Positions 37,590 through 49,670 of a stretch of DNA of 64,000 nucleotides are shown here, piece after piece. The notes beneath the pieces are model-generated. The model was not told where the DNA came from, did not search any database, and was given only the letters and a program-made list of their open reading frames with translations. Source of the stretch: Nicotiana tabacum. Taxonomy: Eukaryota; Streptophyta; Magnoliopsida; Solanales; Solanaceae. Location: positions 137,814,948 through 137,878,947 of the forward strand of contig NC_134082.1 in NCBI RefSeq assembly GCF_000715075.1, read 5' to 3'. Each line of letters opens with the position of its first letter. Positions within the stretch are counted from its first letter, which is position 1. A program made the position numbers and the translations under genes.

Positions 37590-39336
37590 AATAATTTTTG
37601 CTTTTAAAGTTGATTTAATTGACTTCGGTCAACGTTTTGAGTAAACGAACCCAGACTCGTGTTTTTACAGTCCCGGTGGGTCCGTATCGAAATATGGGAC
37701 CTGAGAGTATACCCGAAATCGGTTTCGGAGGTCTCTAGCCCCAGTTATGAATTTTTATTAAAAATTGTAAGTCTAAAAATTTAATCATTTTTAAGAAATT
37801 GTTAATGTTTGATCTTGTTATTATCGGGACTGTATTTTGGTTACGGAGCCCCATACAGGTTTAATATAATAGTTAAGTCATGTATGTGAAATTTGGTGAG
37901 AAACAAAGTTAGTCTGACCTGATCTGAATGTCGGGTTGAGAAAATAAAATTTCAAAGTGTTTTTGAAAATTTCATTTGATTTGGTGCTTAATTCATAGTT
38001 CTATACGTTATTTTGGTAATTTGATCATGCGAGCAAGTTCGTATGATATTTTAAGACTTGTGTGCATGTTTGTTTTGGAGCCCCAAGGGCTCGGGTGAGT
38101 TTTGGGTAGACTACGGAGTGATTTAAACTGAGGAATTCTTGATGATGTGCTTCAGGTCTACAGACTTCGCAATTGCGAGTTCTAGCTCGAAAATGCGAGT
38201 CTCACAATTGCAAAAAAAGCATCGCAATTGCGAGCATGGGCTGGGACTGGGATTTCTCGCATTTGTGAGGTTCTGTCGCAATTGCGATAGTTCATGTTCG
38301 CAAATGTGAAAAAATTGTTCGCATTTGCGAAGGCGGCAAAAGTGCAGAAAATTCGCATTTGCGAGCATTGCAATTACGAAGCTCAGGTGACAAATGCGAC
38401 ATCTGCAGCTGTGTAAAAAGGGAATTAGACGGGATTTTTCATTCATTCTTCAAATTTTCAAAGCCTAAAACACAAGAGGCGATTATCCAAAGACCATTTC
38501 TTCCTAAATCATAGGTAAGTGATTCTAAACTAGTTTCTTTCAATCCTTCACTTCATTTTACAAGATTTCAGCCTAGAATATAAGGTTTTCATGGTGGTAT
38601 TGAGGATTTTTGGGTAGAAACTAGAGATTTCAAAATTTGGGGATTTAGACCTCAAATTGAGGTCGGATTCCAAAAATAATTATATATCCGGGCTCGGGGG
38701 TGAATGGGTAATCGGGATTTGGTCCAAATTTTAGGTTAGGACCAAGCAGGCCGGGGTGTTGACTTTTTAAAAAATGTCCTAAATTGAATTTCTTGCAATC
38801 CTGGGTAGTTCCTAAGGCTTACATTGAACTGTTTGGCTGGTAATTTGCTATATTCTATTGGTTTGGAGGCTTGTGTAAAGGGAAAAGCGATGATTGAGCT
38901 TTGAGTTTGGCAATTGGAGCGTAGTAAGTATCGTGGTTAACCTTGACTTGAGCGATTATGTATTATTTGCCTATTTGCTACGTGTTTGGATGTTGAGTAC
39001 AATGTATAAGTTAGGTGACGAGTACCTATGCGTTGTTGTCGAGTCATAACATGTGAGTGAGTCTTATTCTTGTAAATGTTGTATTATTTGAGCACATTGT
39101 TCACGTTTAGACTAGTTATTTGATGCGTTGATCTATTTCTTATCATGTTTATTGAATTTAGTATTGATTGAGTATTGACTCAAAGTTGAGGTTGGTGTTG
39201 TGGAATTATGTGTTAAAGTAAAATTTGTTCTTGATAATCCTATATCCCCGTTGTTATTGTTCATTGTTTTGGTGAAGGAGAGTGTTAAAGCATGAAGAGT
39301 AATGTCGTGCATATTTCTATTAATTATTATGGTGAG
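37590..39336 (+). mobile_element. LTR H1, middle part (host of A and F)
   Basis: Del-like LTR sequence on the plus strand related to the E LTR. The left part lies beyond the window because A is inserted at 37589/37590. It is interrupted at 39336 by F, whose target duplication GTGAG is at 39332-39336. Confidence 0.75.
38163..38400 (+). promoter_or_regulatory. CpG-palindrome array in LTR H1
   Basis: Repeats of the perfect palindrome TCGCAATTGCGA and variants such as TTCGCATTTGCGAA. Only a degenerate TGTAAAAAGG follows, near 38411. Confidence 0.5.
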
Positions 39337-40775
39337 TGATACGCTCAAATTACACTTTAATTAAATAGTGTAAGGCGGTCGGTGTCAAATGTAATAACCC
39401 AACAAGGTTGGGGTCGAATCCCACAGAGAATAGGTGTGAAAAAGTTACTCAAATAGTGTGTTACTTGACTAAAGTCGTAATTCTTTTCGGTTAATAGTAA
39501 CAAAAGTATGAATTGAGTTTGGTTTGAAGAAATAACTAATTATGATATTGAGAGTGTAAATAATTTGATTAAAGAAACCAAGGTTGTGTCCCCTTCAATG
39601 AAGTGTAATGCTATCGATGTTAATGTGATATATTTCTAATGGAAGGTTCTTTTGATATGCAAATGATTTCTAAATGACTACCCAATATTTTCCAATAGTT
39701 GGATAGTATTTCCTCCTTACGACTTTTCCAAATATAAAAAGAGTTGCAATGAAGAATAAACAATATATGCCAAACAAAACCCACTTATTCCTAAGCGATC
39801 CTATTAAACGAGGTTTAAAGCCTTGAGTCTTTGTTATTTACTTCTACCAATTTCCAACCCACTTTCCCAAGTAAAGTAAGAATTTAATGGCACTTGTTAA
39901 TATTTGCAACCACCAACAATAAATGAAGAATGAGAAGCAAATAAATATCAACCAACCATTATACATATATTCAATGTTAAACACCCGTTAGTACAATACC
40001 CATTTAGGGTCCACAACCTTAGTATTTAAAGTTAGCTACACATACTAAAAGACAAAAGGAAGAGAATATTTAATGCCATAAAGCTTACAAAGTGAAAGAT
40101 AGTTGAACCAAAAGCTTCCAAAAGAGAGGAATATTAAAGCCTTTTATTGTAGTTCCAAAATCAGACCAGCCACCCCCACAAAACCCCAATAAATCTATTT
40201 ATAGTTGGTCAATACTCGGGACAAAGTTTGGACAAAAATACCCTTTTCGGTTAAATATGCGACCGAATATCTGTCGCATAACAGACATGCGGTCCGCATT
40301 CTTGACATAACCATCACATCTTCAAACCCTAGTTTCAAGGCCTTCATCGCATTGATGTTTTGCGGTCCACATTGCAGATCTGCGATCGCATTTCGCGTCG
40401 CATTTTCTACCTTCAGCACTCTGCATGTCAAGTTTGCGATTGATTCTGCGGCTTGCAAATAGGTTATGCGATCGCAGATCGGACCGCATTTCTTGCATTG
40501 GACTTTCCCCAGAAATCTGTTGTGGTTTGCGATTCCCTTGTGCATTCTACCGCTTGCATGTTGGAATTGTGATCGCGTATCTACATTTGCGATGCCTTTT
40601 TTGCTCTTTTCTTGTCTTTTGTGGCTTTTTGAATTCATTTCCATGCTCTTAAGTCCATAAACCTCATACACTGCGAAAATACTAAAATTACATAAGTATA
40701 AAAGATAATTGCATCTAAAATAAGCTAGAATCTAAGCAATTTGTATCAAATGTGCCGAAATTCTCGAGCACATCA
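39337..40775 (-). mobile_element. Element F left LTR (Athila-like), in solo configuration
   Basis: 1439 bp, starting TGATACGCTC and ending GCACATCA, the same length and ends as 49671-51109. GTGAG stands on both sides (39332-39336 and 40776-40780), as expected of an insertion reduced to one LTR. What follows is flank (H1 tail), not F interior. Confidence 0.88.
40195..40575 (-). promoter_or_regulatory. Element F LTR promoter: CpG words and TATA box (left copy)
   Basis: The sense strand has TGCGATCGCA and TGCGGTCCGCA words (40575 down to 40238), then CTATAAATAG at 40195-40204. The array directly precedes the TATA box, as in the unrelated Del LTRs. Confidence 0.55.
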
Positions 40776-41625
40776 GTGAGGTCGAGTATAAAAGCACGAA
40801 AGGTGATGCCATGCACGTTTATATTATTTTATCTGGTGAGGTTGAGTGTAAAAGCACGAAGGGTGCTGCCATGAACGTTTCTATTATCTTATCTGGTAAG
40901 GTTGAGAGTAAAAGCACGAATGGTGATGCCGTGCACTTTCTTTTACTGTGTTTATCCATTTCTATCTGATTAAGGTATATTGATTGTTCAATTTCTCAGT
41001 CCCATTGTAGTTCTTTGTCTTGTAATCCCCTCAGCATGCCCCTCCCCAATACTTCTTTCTTTGTTTATTTAGTTGTTGTTACTATTGTATATGTATTGAT
41101 AAACTGCACAGGTATGTTTGGGAGTGTCTTGTCCTAGCCTCGTCACTACTTCGCCAAGGTTAGACTCGACATTTACTGGTATATGGGGTCGGTTATACTG
41201 ATACTACACTCTGCATTTTCTGTGAAGATTTCGACACTAGATTGTGTTGACCCGAGTTGAGCTGCTGACTTCAATCCCATAGGAGACCCAAGGTAGATCT
41301 GCCAGCGTTCGCAGACCCTGGAGTCCCCTTCCAGTTATTTCATTTAACTGTTTCTTTTTACTCAAAAATAGTTGTACTTTCTTTCAGCCATTATTTTTAG
41401 TGACTCTTAGATGTTCGTGAATTGTGACACCAGATTCTGGGTAGTTGTGTATAAATATTTGGGTTAATATGAAATTTTGCACTTCTTTAATCTGGTATGA
41501 TTTAATTGATGTTATTTACTGAATCGTTTAAGAGTTAGCATGTAAATCTCTAATTGTTGGCTTTCCTAGCAACTGAAAGGTTAGGCTCCATCATGATCCC
41601 GACGGTAGGAAATTCGGGCGGTGAC

Positions 41626-41626
<1 letters not shown>
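40776..41626 (+). mobile_element. LTR H1 tail, copy 1
   Basis: The 3' part of H1, ending GGGCGGTGACA. It starts with three ~60-bp repeats carrying AAAGCACGAAGGGTGATGCC. Duplicated at 51110-51960. Confidence 0.85.
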
Positions 41627-41676
<50 letters not shown>

Positions 41677-42374
41677 CTTATAACTTATATACCAATTACT
41701 TAACCAATGTACGATATATTTAATTCTGGTTAGTTAATATATTTTTTTATATAAAACAATTAATGTGTTATTTCAGGATTATAAATGAAATTTTAGAAAA
41801 AATAACTAAGCATATTTTTACATTAAAATGTAATCATAATTTTATTCACTTGAAATAATTTTTTATTGATTTATGAAATCCTTATTTAATGCACTCTTTT
41901 TATCATAAAAAAGAAAGAAAAAAACAAATAATAAAATGGATATATTAGTAAATAAATATTACATGGGAAGAGAAGTAGTGGGTTTTTCCATGGAAAATAA
42001 ATTTTTATTAAATTATTTTCAAAAAATCTGACCAATTTCGGTCGGAATTTGAAATTATGCTCTTGTCGCACATCGGCTGAAATGGGAAAATAATATTTTA
42101 TTAAAATTTTTCAAAAATTTCGATCGAATTTTAAATTATACTCTTGTCCCACATCAACTGAAAGATGTGAGCTTTTCCATCTTATAAGTTGAGCTTTGAT
42201 GCATAGAGCCGAACAACTGTGGACTAACAAAAAATAAAAAAATATAGGAAGAGTTGTAGTTAGTGCTTAGTAATAAGATTTATATTCTATATTTAGAAAT
42301 AGAGTCTAATAAAATAATAATAGATAATATATACTAGTACTAAGTAGTAATACAGCAATAAGATATAATATTGT
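41627..42374. other. AT-rich block, copy 1, with (TA)n and USE/TATA-like motifs
   Basis: Unclassified AT-rich DNA starting with a (TA)n run (41629-41675). A repeated unit contains GTCCCACATC, like the upstream sequence element (USE) of plant snRNA genes. One copy (42146-42156) is followed 26 bases later by TATAAG (42183-42188). The sequence after it matches no snRNA I know. Duplicated at 51961-52733. Confidence 0.6.
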
Positions 42375-43005
42375 TGTCACGACCCAAAATCCCTCCAAAG
42401 GAGTCATGATGACACCTAGTCTCTAAAACTAGGTAAGCCTAACATTAATAGAAATAACGACAATATTTGCTAACATCGGACAATTTCGAAATAGAAATCT
42501 CTGTACAATTTACAATCGTAAAACATGTAGTACAAGTTATAAGCCTTTCTAGGAGTAGTTATACATAATGAATACATCACTATTCCAGAACAAAGACAAA
42601 CAATGGAAATAAATACAATAAAAGGTGACTTCGTTGCCTGCGAACGCCCAACAGGTGTATCTTGAAGTCTCCAGCCACAACAAGCATAAGTCTCAAAACC
42701 AGCCCGATCCGAAGTGCCTGGTTCTGCACAAAACGATGTGCAGAAGTGTAGTATGAGTACACCACGGTGGTACCCAGTAAATATCAAGCCTAACCTCGGT
42801 AGAGTAGTGAGGCCAGGTCAAGACATTACCGAATATATAACCTGCAGGATATGACTTAAATCTAACAAGAGAGGACTATCAGAGTAATACAAATAGCAGA
42901 AGGATATCAAATTGCAAACAGTAGTAACGATAAGTGGAAACACGAATGACAGCGAGAATTAAACAAGTAACTAAACAGCAACATAGTTGAGCGACATGGT
43001 ATGCA
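42375..43005 (-). mobile_element. LTR fragment G, copy 1 (D-family LTR, truncated)
   Basis: Starts TGTCACGACCCAAAATCCC like the D LTRs and aligns with them to about 43000, where it joins unrelated element F sequence. Copy 2 starts at 52734. Confidence 0.75.
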
Positions 43006-43009
43006 ACAG

Positions 43010-44182
43010 TGGAAAGAAAACAGAAAAACTCAAGAAAAAGTTAAGAATGCGACAGGTTATACGATCGCATAACCACTATACGGTTCGCATAATCATCGCA
43101 TACCTGATTGCTCAGAAAATAAAATCACAAAATGCGATCACAAATTCCACCGCAAAGTGGAAAATGCGATCGCAAAATGGCCGTAGAAGGCATGTTATTA
43201 AACTGGGTGTTTAGTCACTTATGCAATCGTATTTAGTCATCTTCCTCAGCCAGCTAGGGTTCACTTATGCGGCAGAAATGCGGACCGCATTTCAATTATG
43301 TGAGCCGCAAACTTTATCATTCCCAACGATTTGAACTCAACCCGCAATAATTGCGGTCTTAATTTTTACTACCCAGCACCCCAAAATACATTACTTAACT
43401 AACATCACATCATGAACAGATATCTAACTACAAAACATCAATAAGAAAAAGGAAAGAAAAAGAAACATGAAGCAACAACAGGTAAAACAAAAACAAGAAC
43501 AAATGTACAAACTAAAGCTAGAAATAATGGAATTGGGACAAGGAAAATTTACAAGTGACGGGTTTATGGGCACAGTTGGAAGATTAGATCACACACACTA
43601 GTCGTTTTGTCTTCTTCGTTCCTTTTTTCGTTTTGTTTTGTTTCTGATGAAATAATAAAAGAAAAGAATTTTTTTTGTTCGTTTTGAATGAAGAGATGCG
43701 AGGGGTATACCTGACCAATTTGCGGTGTATAAGTCACCACATATCACAGTATGCGACCGCATAAGTGTTATGTGGTGGAATCAAGAGAGTAGCTGAGGGC
43801 CAAAAGTGCGGTGCACTATGCGATTGCATAGTGAAAATGCAGTCCGTAAAGTGCACCAACTTGTCGCATCTTTACCACCAAATTGAACCAAACACACTGT
43901 GTTGGTTTGCGACCAAAATGCGGTCCGCATAGTGAAAATGTGACCGCATATGTATAGCAAACTACCCAAGGTGATTTTTCTTCCTTTTTTCATGCAATCT
44001 TACCCCGTGTCATGATCTTTTGAATCCCCTTCACTCTAACACATACTTTAAATTGCTCAATTAAATCTATCTAATAAAAATTAAAACTCAAAGGCCAAAA
44101 AGAGTGTTACCACACATGGTTTGCCTCCCATGAAGCGCTTGATTTAACGTCGCGGCACGACGAAGTTGGCGTTCCTTTGGAT
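43010..44182 (-). other. Element F 3' untranslated region, 5' part
   Basis: Sequence downstream of pol on the sense strand, starting with a segment (44110-44160) specifying GGAGGCAAACCATG-type DNA that I recall after pol in Athila-like elements. It contains many TGCGATCGCA and TGCGGTCCGCA words at 43060-43330 and 43730-43960. No env-like frame is visible. The 3' end with polypurine tract is missing at the 43005 junction. Confidence 0.6.
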
Positions 44183-45306
44183 TCACTCATTGGTCGAGCA
44201 TGGACAATCTTTGAGAGCCAGCTGCTCCACCAAATGTTTTTCTCCATCTGTACCCAAGTTGTGCTTGACTCGCTGCCCATTCACTTTGAAGGTTCGGAGC
44301 CCATCCTCCGATTCTAGTTCCACAACTCCAAAAAGAGAGACATTTACCACCTTGAACGGGCCGGACCATTTTGATTTGAGCTTGCCCGGAAACAATTTGA
44401 GCCTTGAATTAAAGAGGAAAACCAAGTCACCTAACTTGAACTCCCTCTTCAAGATCTTTTTGTTGTGGACGAGCTTCATCCTTTCTTTATACACAGCTGC
44501 ACTTTCATATGCATGGAAACAGAATTCCTCCATTTCATTAAGTTGTGTTAACCTCAAATTTGCAGCTTCAGCCCCATCCAAGTTCAACCTCTTCAGAGCC
44601 CACATGGCTTTGTGTTCCAGTTCTACGGGTATATGACAAGCTTTGCCGAAGACTAACCGATAAGGATAAGTGCCAATAGGAGTCCTGTATGCCGTGTTGT
44701 ATTCCCACAATGCATCATCTAGCTTCCTTGACCAATCGGTTCTGTTTGCATTGACGGTCTTTGCTAGAATGCTCTTTATCTCCCGGTTGAAACTTCAACT
44801 TGACCACTTGATTGGGGATGATAAGGTGTGGCCACCTTATGCTTGACGCCATACTTCTCTCGTAGTCCTGTGAAAGCCTTGTTACATAAATAAGACCCAA
44901 CATTACTAAGAATGGCCCTAGGAGTGCCAAACCGAGTGAATATGTTTTTCCTTAAGAATGTGGTCACACTCCTTGCCTTGTTGTTTGGTAAGGCAATTGC
45001 TTCAACCCATTTGGACACATAGTATACAACCACCAAGATGTACTTCATCCCACAAGAGCTTACAAAGGGACCCATAAAATCAATTCCCCACACGTCGAAG
45101 ATTTCTATTTCCATCACAAAGTGCATTGGCATTTCATGCCTCTTAGAGATTGATCCTTGCCTTTGACATTGGTCACAAGCCTTGACCATTTGATTGGCAT
45201 CATTATAAATTGACGGCCAATAGTAACCACATTCAAGCACCTTAGCCGCAGTTCGATTTTTTCCCATTATAAATTGATGGCCAATAGTAACCACATTCAA
45301 GCACAT
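44183..45306 (-). pseudogene. Element F integrase (Athila-like), decayed
   Basis: Zinc-binding CDQCQRQG is followed by core motif GIDFMGPF (first Asp). The second catalytic Asp is replaced by Asn ([10 protein letters not shown], codon 44902-44904); the Glu is present in [10 protein letters not shown]. After a frameshift near 44800 the C-terminal part continues ([36 protein letters not shown]). A 64-bp local duplication (45202-45240 repeated from 45266) shifts the frame at the zinc-binding end. The Asp-to-Asn change alone should remove strand-transfer activity. Confidence 0.88.
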
Positions 45307-46912
45307 TCAAGCATCTTCTTCTGGAACACACCTTCTGATGATGTTGCTAGCACAAACACAGAACAAGAATGGTTCTTCCCAATAGTATTGCCGACAATCT
45401 TTCAAAAACTTCTTCTTTTGATAGGATTCCAATCCATCAGAAATAAGGTAACTAACCAAGTAGTTGCCAATATTGGCATACCAAGGAGCAAACGTGCTAG
45501 AAAGTGCCAATATGTGTTCATCTGGGAATTCATGATTGATCTCAAGATCTCCCTTTGGCCTCCCTGCCTCTTCAAGCCTTGATAAATGATCCGCTACTTG
45601 ATTTTGAGTTCCCTTGCGATCCTTGACTTCGAAGTCAAATTCTTGCAACAACAAGACCCATCGAATCAACCAAGGCTTTGCGTCCTTCTTTGCCATGAGA
45701 TAGCGAAGAACAGCATGTTCTGTGTATACTACCACCTTGGATCCCAATAAATAAGCTCGGAACTTCTCAAAGGCATAGATAATGGCAAGAAGTTCTTGCT
45801 CAGTCAGTGTGTAATTCTTTTCTCTCCATTGAATGTATTGCTTGTATAATAGACCGGGTGTTGTACCTTTTTGTGACGTTGGCCAAGCATTGCTCCAATA
45901 GCTATACCACTGGCATCACACATGAGCTCGAAAGGAAGAGACCAATCGGGTGCGACAATAATAGGTGTCGTGGTGAGCCTTTGCTTCAATTCCTCAAAGG
46001 CTTTGAGGCATTTCTCGTCAAACACAAATTCGGCATCTTTCTCAAGGAGTTTGCACATAGGATTTGCAATCTTGGAAAAATCCTTGATGAAACGCCTATA
46101 GAACCCAGCATGCCCCAAGAAACATCAAACACCTTTAACAGAAGTAGGTGGAGGAAGCTTGGAAATAATCTCGATCTTAGCCCGATCAACCTCTATGCCA
46201 TGTTTTGAAATTTTATGCCCCAATACAATACCTTCATCCACCATGAAATGGCATTTCTCCCAATTGAGCACAAGGTTGGTCTCTTCACATGTCTTAAGCA
46301 CTTGTCTAAGATTGTTAAGACAATGCTCAAAAGAGTAACCTACCACTGAGAATTCGTCCATGAACACCTCTAGAAAATCCTCCACCATGTCGGAGAAAAT
46401 GGACATCATACATCTTTGAAAAGTAGCCGGAGCATTGCACAAACCAAATGGCATCCGGCTAAAAGCAAAATTCCCATAAGGGAAAGTGAATGTTGTCTTC
46501 TCTTGATCCTCCAATGCGATGTTGATTTCGTTGTACCCAGAATATCCATCAAGAAAGCAATAGAATGACCTTCCCGCTAGCTGATCAAGCATTTGATCAA
46601 TAAAAGGCATAGGGAAATGGTCTTTGCATGTGGAACTGTTGAGCTTCCGATAATCCATGCACACCCTCCATCCGGTCACTGTTCTTGTTGGGATCAGCTC
46701 ATTTTTATCATTTTCAACCACGTTCATGCCTCCCTTTTTCGGCACACATTGTACCGGGCTCACCCAAGAACTATCGGCAATGGGGTAGACTACCCCAGCA
46801 TCCAACAACTTGATGATTTCTTTCTTTACCACCTCCTGTATGGACGGATTCAACCGTCGTTGATGTTCCACAGTTGGTTTCATCTCACTCTCCTATTGGA
46901 TCTTATGTTCGC
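45307..46912 (-). pseudogene. Element F reverse transcriptase and RNase H (Athila-like), decayed
   Basis: RT runs from MKPTVEHQRRLNPSIQE through WRVCMDYRKLN, FCFLDGYSGYNEI-type and FGLCNAPATFQRCM motifs, wording typical of the Athila lineage. The catalytic pair reads FMDE instead of FMDD (Glu codon 46353-46355), a substitution expected to cripple polymerisation. RNase H follows ([17 protein letters not shown]) and, after a frameshift near 45780, [13 protein letters not shown] also separates the RT start from the preceding region. Confidence 0.88.
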
Positions 46913-48966
46913 AAATTCTGGGGAGGAATCCCTCGGATGTCCACAATTGTCCATCCAATAGCTTGTCTATGCTCTTTCAAGACTTCCAACAATTGCTCTA
47001 CCTGCACATCATTCAACAAAGAAGAAACAATTACGGTAAAGTATCATTTGAGCCAAGAAATTTATACCTCAAGTGTGGTGGAAGTGGTTTGAACTCTAGT
47101 TGCTGTGGCTCAATAATAGAAGGCGTTACGGGAGGAGTGCATCCATTCTCCAAGTCGAGAGAGAGCTTTACCAGAGCATAAGTATAGGACCCAAGCCCCT
47201 CCAATGCATTTACCGATTCCATATATCCTTCCATATCTTCACCATCAAAGTTCACCAAAATAAATGCCAACGCCTCACCAAGGCATTGTTCTTCCATCTT
47301 CATTTCAACCGCATCTTCCACTTCATCAACAACATCAATCACCGAGATGCTCTCATATTCATGTGGTAGTTTCATACCCTTGCTTACTTGGAATGTGACC
47401 ACTTCATCATTCACACCAAAATTGATCTTATTCCATTTCGAATCCATTAATGCTCTTCCTGTGTCTAGGAATGGTCTCCCCAAAATGATAGGGATCTCTT
47501 TGTCAACCGCACAATTAAGGACTAAGAAATCGGCGGGTAAATGAAACTTTCCCACTTTAACAAGCACATCATCAACAATTCCCACCGGTATCTTTATGGA
47601 ACGGTCGTCCATTTGCAATCTCATACTTGTGGGCCTTGGTATACCCAACCTTGCTTGCTTGTAAATGGCAAGAGGTATCAAGTTGATGCTAGCCCCATTA
47701 TCACAAAGGGCTCTTGCAAAGTCATGTGCCCCAATAGTACAAGGAATGGTAAAAATTCCCGGGTCTTCTTTCTTATGAATGGTAGATGTTGCAATGATGG
47801 AATTAACCCGGTGAGTCACATTGACCACTTCATTTTTGGTGGTTCTCTTCTTGGTAATCAAATATTTCAAATATTTAGCAAAACCCGACATCTCTTGAAA
47901 TGCTTCCACAAATGGAATATTCACCCATAATTGCTTGAGAATGTCGTAGAACTTTTCGAGTTTGCTATCATCAACCTTCCTAGAAAATCTTTGAGGGAAT
48001 GGAGGAGGAGGTCTAGGAATAGGTGGTAGAGTTTTTGGTGTCTCGTTTATCTTTTCCTTTACCTCGCCCTGGTTTTCTTGTTGCACATTCAACTCTTCCG
48101 GAACCTTTTCAACTTCAACAACCCTTTGGTCTTCAACCTCAACTTCATGTTTGGACTCTTCAACTTCAACCACTTGTTCACTCCCTCCTTGTAGTACCTT
48201 CCCACTCCGAGTGGTATTTGCCATGACATGAGAAGATGGACCACTCCCATTACCCTTGGGGTTCGCAATTGTGTCACTTGGAAGTGTCCCTTTTTGCTTC
48301 AGATTTTGTTCCCTATAGAAGTCTCTCATTTGCATCTCCAATTTATGAATGGATGCGGTATGAGAACCAACGAGCTTGGTCATATTCCTCATAGAAGTGT
48401 CGGACTTCTCTTGATTTTGCAATACCCGTTCAAGCATGCTTTCCAACTTAGAATCACTTGAGGAACCTTGATTTGAATATTGACCCTTTGGAGGAACATA
48501 AGGGTTTGAACTCTGATTTGGGAAGTTGTTGTTGTTGTTCCAATTACCTTGATTTGAGCCGCCTTGGTCATTTCTCCACTATTGGTTTCCTTGCCCTTGC
48601 GGGTGAGGCCTCCATTGATTTTGTTGTCCTTGACCTTGGTATTGTTGCCTTTGATATCCACCTTGAGAGTTGTTGACATAGTTTGCCTCCTCAAAGTCCT
48701 CATTTGATAAGGGTTGCACATCTTCCACCAAATTTACTTTCTTCGTTTGGCTTTCTGTGAACATCTTTGTCAACACATTGACATTTGTGGCAAGCCCTAC
48801 AATCACTTGATCCCTTTCTTGGTTTTCCTTGATCATGGTGGTCAAGGAAGGAGACCTATATGCAATTCCACCTGTGGTGTCCTCTGAGTGTCATGCTTGA
48901 TTATGCTTCGCCATTTTTTCAAGTATTTGTGTGACCCATACGAATGATTTGTCCATGAAAGATTCG
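46913..48966 (-). pseudogene. Element F gag C-terminus and protease, decayed
   Basis: A Gln/Asn-rich Gag tail carries TGA and TAG stops near 48890 and 48580. A 471-codon frame (48446-47031) then holds a coiled-coil-like start (LERVLQNQEKSDTSMRN), a Pro/Glu-rich linker and the aspartic protease. The protease centre reads CDNGASINLIP near 47700, where DLGAS is usual in this lineage, followed by PIILGRPFLDT. A one-base deletion near 47022 separates it from RT. Confidence 0.82.
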
Positions 48967-49551
48967 TCAGCTGCATTCTTGGCTATAGATTGGTTCATAG
49001 GATCCAAGCCCATGTAGAAGTTTTTCAACAAGATAGAATTCGAAAAACCATGGTTTGGAGACTTCACCAATATAACTTGAATCGATCCCATGCATCATGT
49101 AGATGTTCTCCCGTACCTGCTTGAAAAAGAAAATTTTATCCCGGAGCTCAGACTTCTTACTTTGTGGGAACCATTTAGCTAAGAATGCCCAGATAAGTTC
49201 ATGCCAAGAATGAATGGAGTTTGGTGGCAAATTTTGAAGCCATTTCCTTGCGTCCCCAGCTAGTGAGTATTTGAAGCACCTTAACCTTAGAGCATCATCC
49301 GAGATGTGGTTCTGCTTATGCATCGCACACATACCCAAGAAGTTTCTAAGATGTTGTATCGGATCATCATCAGTAGAATTCCTGAAAAACCCCTCCGCTT
49401 TGAGCATAAAGATTAAACGATGTTCCACTTTGAAAGTTGCAGCGCCAACGGCTGGAGGTACAATAGCATTAATATCCTCAATATACTCCTCTACGTCCGC
49501 AAAAGGATTTTCTTCCATTTCCGCCTCCATTTCTTCTTCATATTCGTCCAT
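48967..49551 (-). pseudogene. Element F gag N-terminus (Athila-like)
   Basis: The start is the first ATG (49551) about 100 bp after the primer site. An acidic leader (MDEYEEEMEAEMEENPFADV) precedes the retrotransposon Gag domain, recognised by LRCFKYSLAGDARKWLQNLP, LIWAFLAKWFP and LRDKIFFFKQ. This part forms the particle shell. The frame is lost near 49110, where Gag continues in another frame (48891-49091). Confidence 0.88.
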
Positions 49552-49647
49552 GTTTTCCTATCAACACCAAGCAAAACAAGCAAAGTGTGATGGAATAGAA
49601 TAATACGTAGAGTAAAGAACACACTAATAAGTAATTTCAATACCGTA

Positions 49648-49665
49648 TTCCCCGGCAACGGCGCC
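49648..49665 (-). other. Element F primer binding site (tRNA-Asp type)
   Basis: Reverse complement TGGCGCCGTTGCCGGGGA, five bases from the 5' LTR. It matches the tRNA-Asp 3' end, the primer known for Athila-like elements. Confidence 0.9.
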
Positions 49666-49670
49666 AAAAT

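Noticed and set aside
41627..42374. Classifying the AT-rich block as a copia LTR or SINE
   Set aside because: No TG...CA ends with target duplication, no primer site and no Pol III A/B boxes could be placed, so it is left unclassified.
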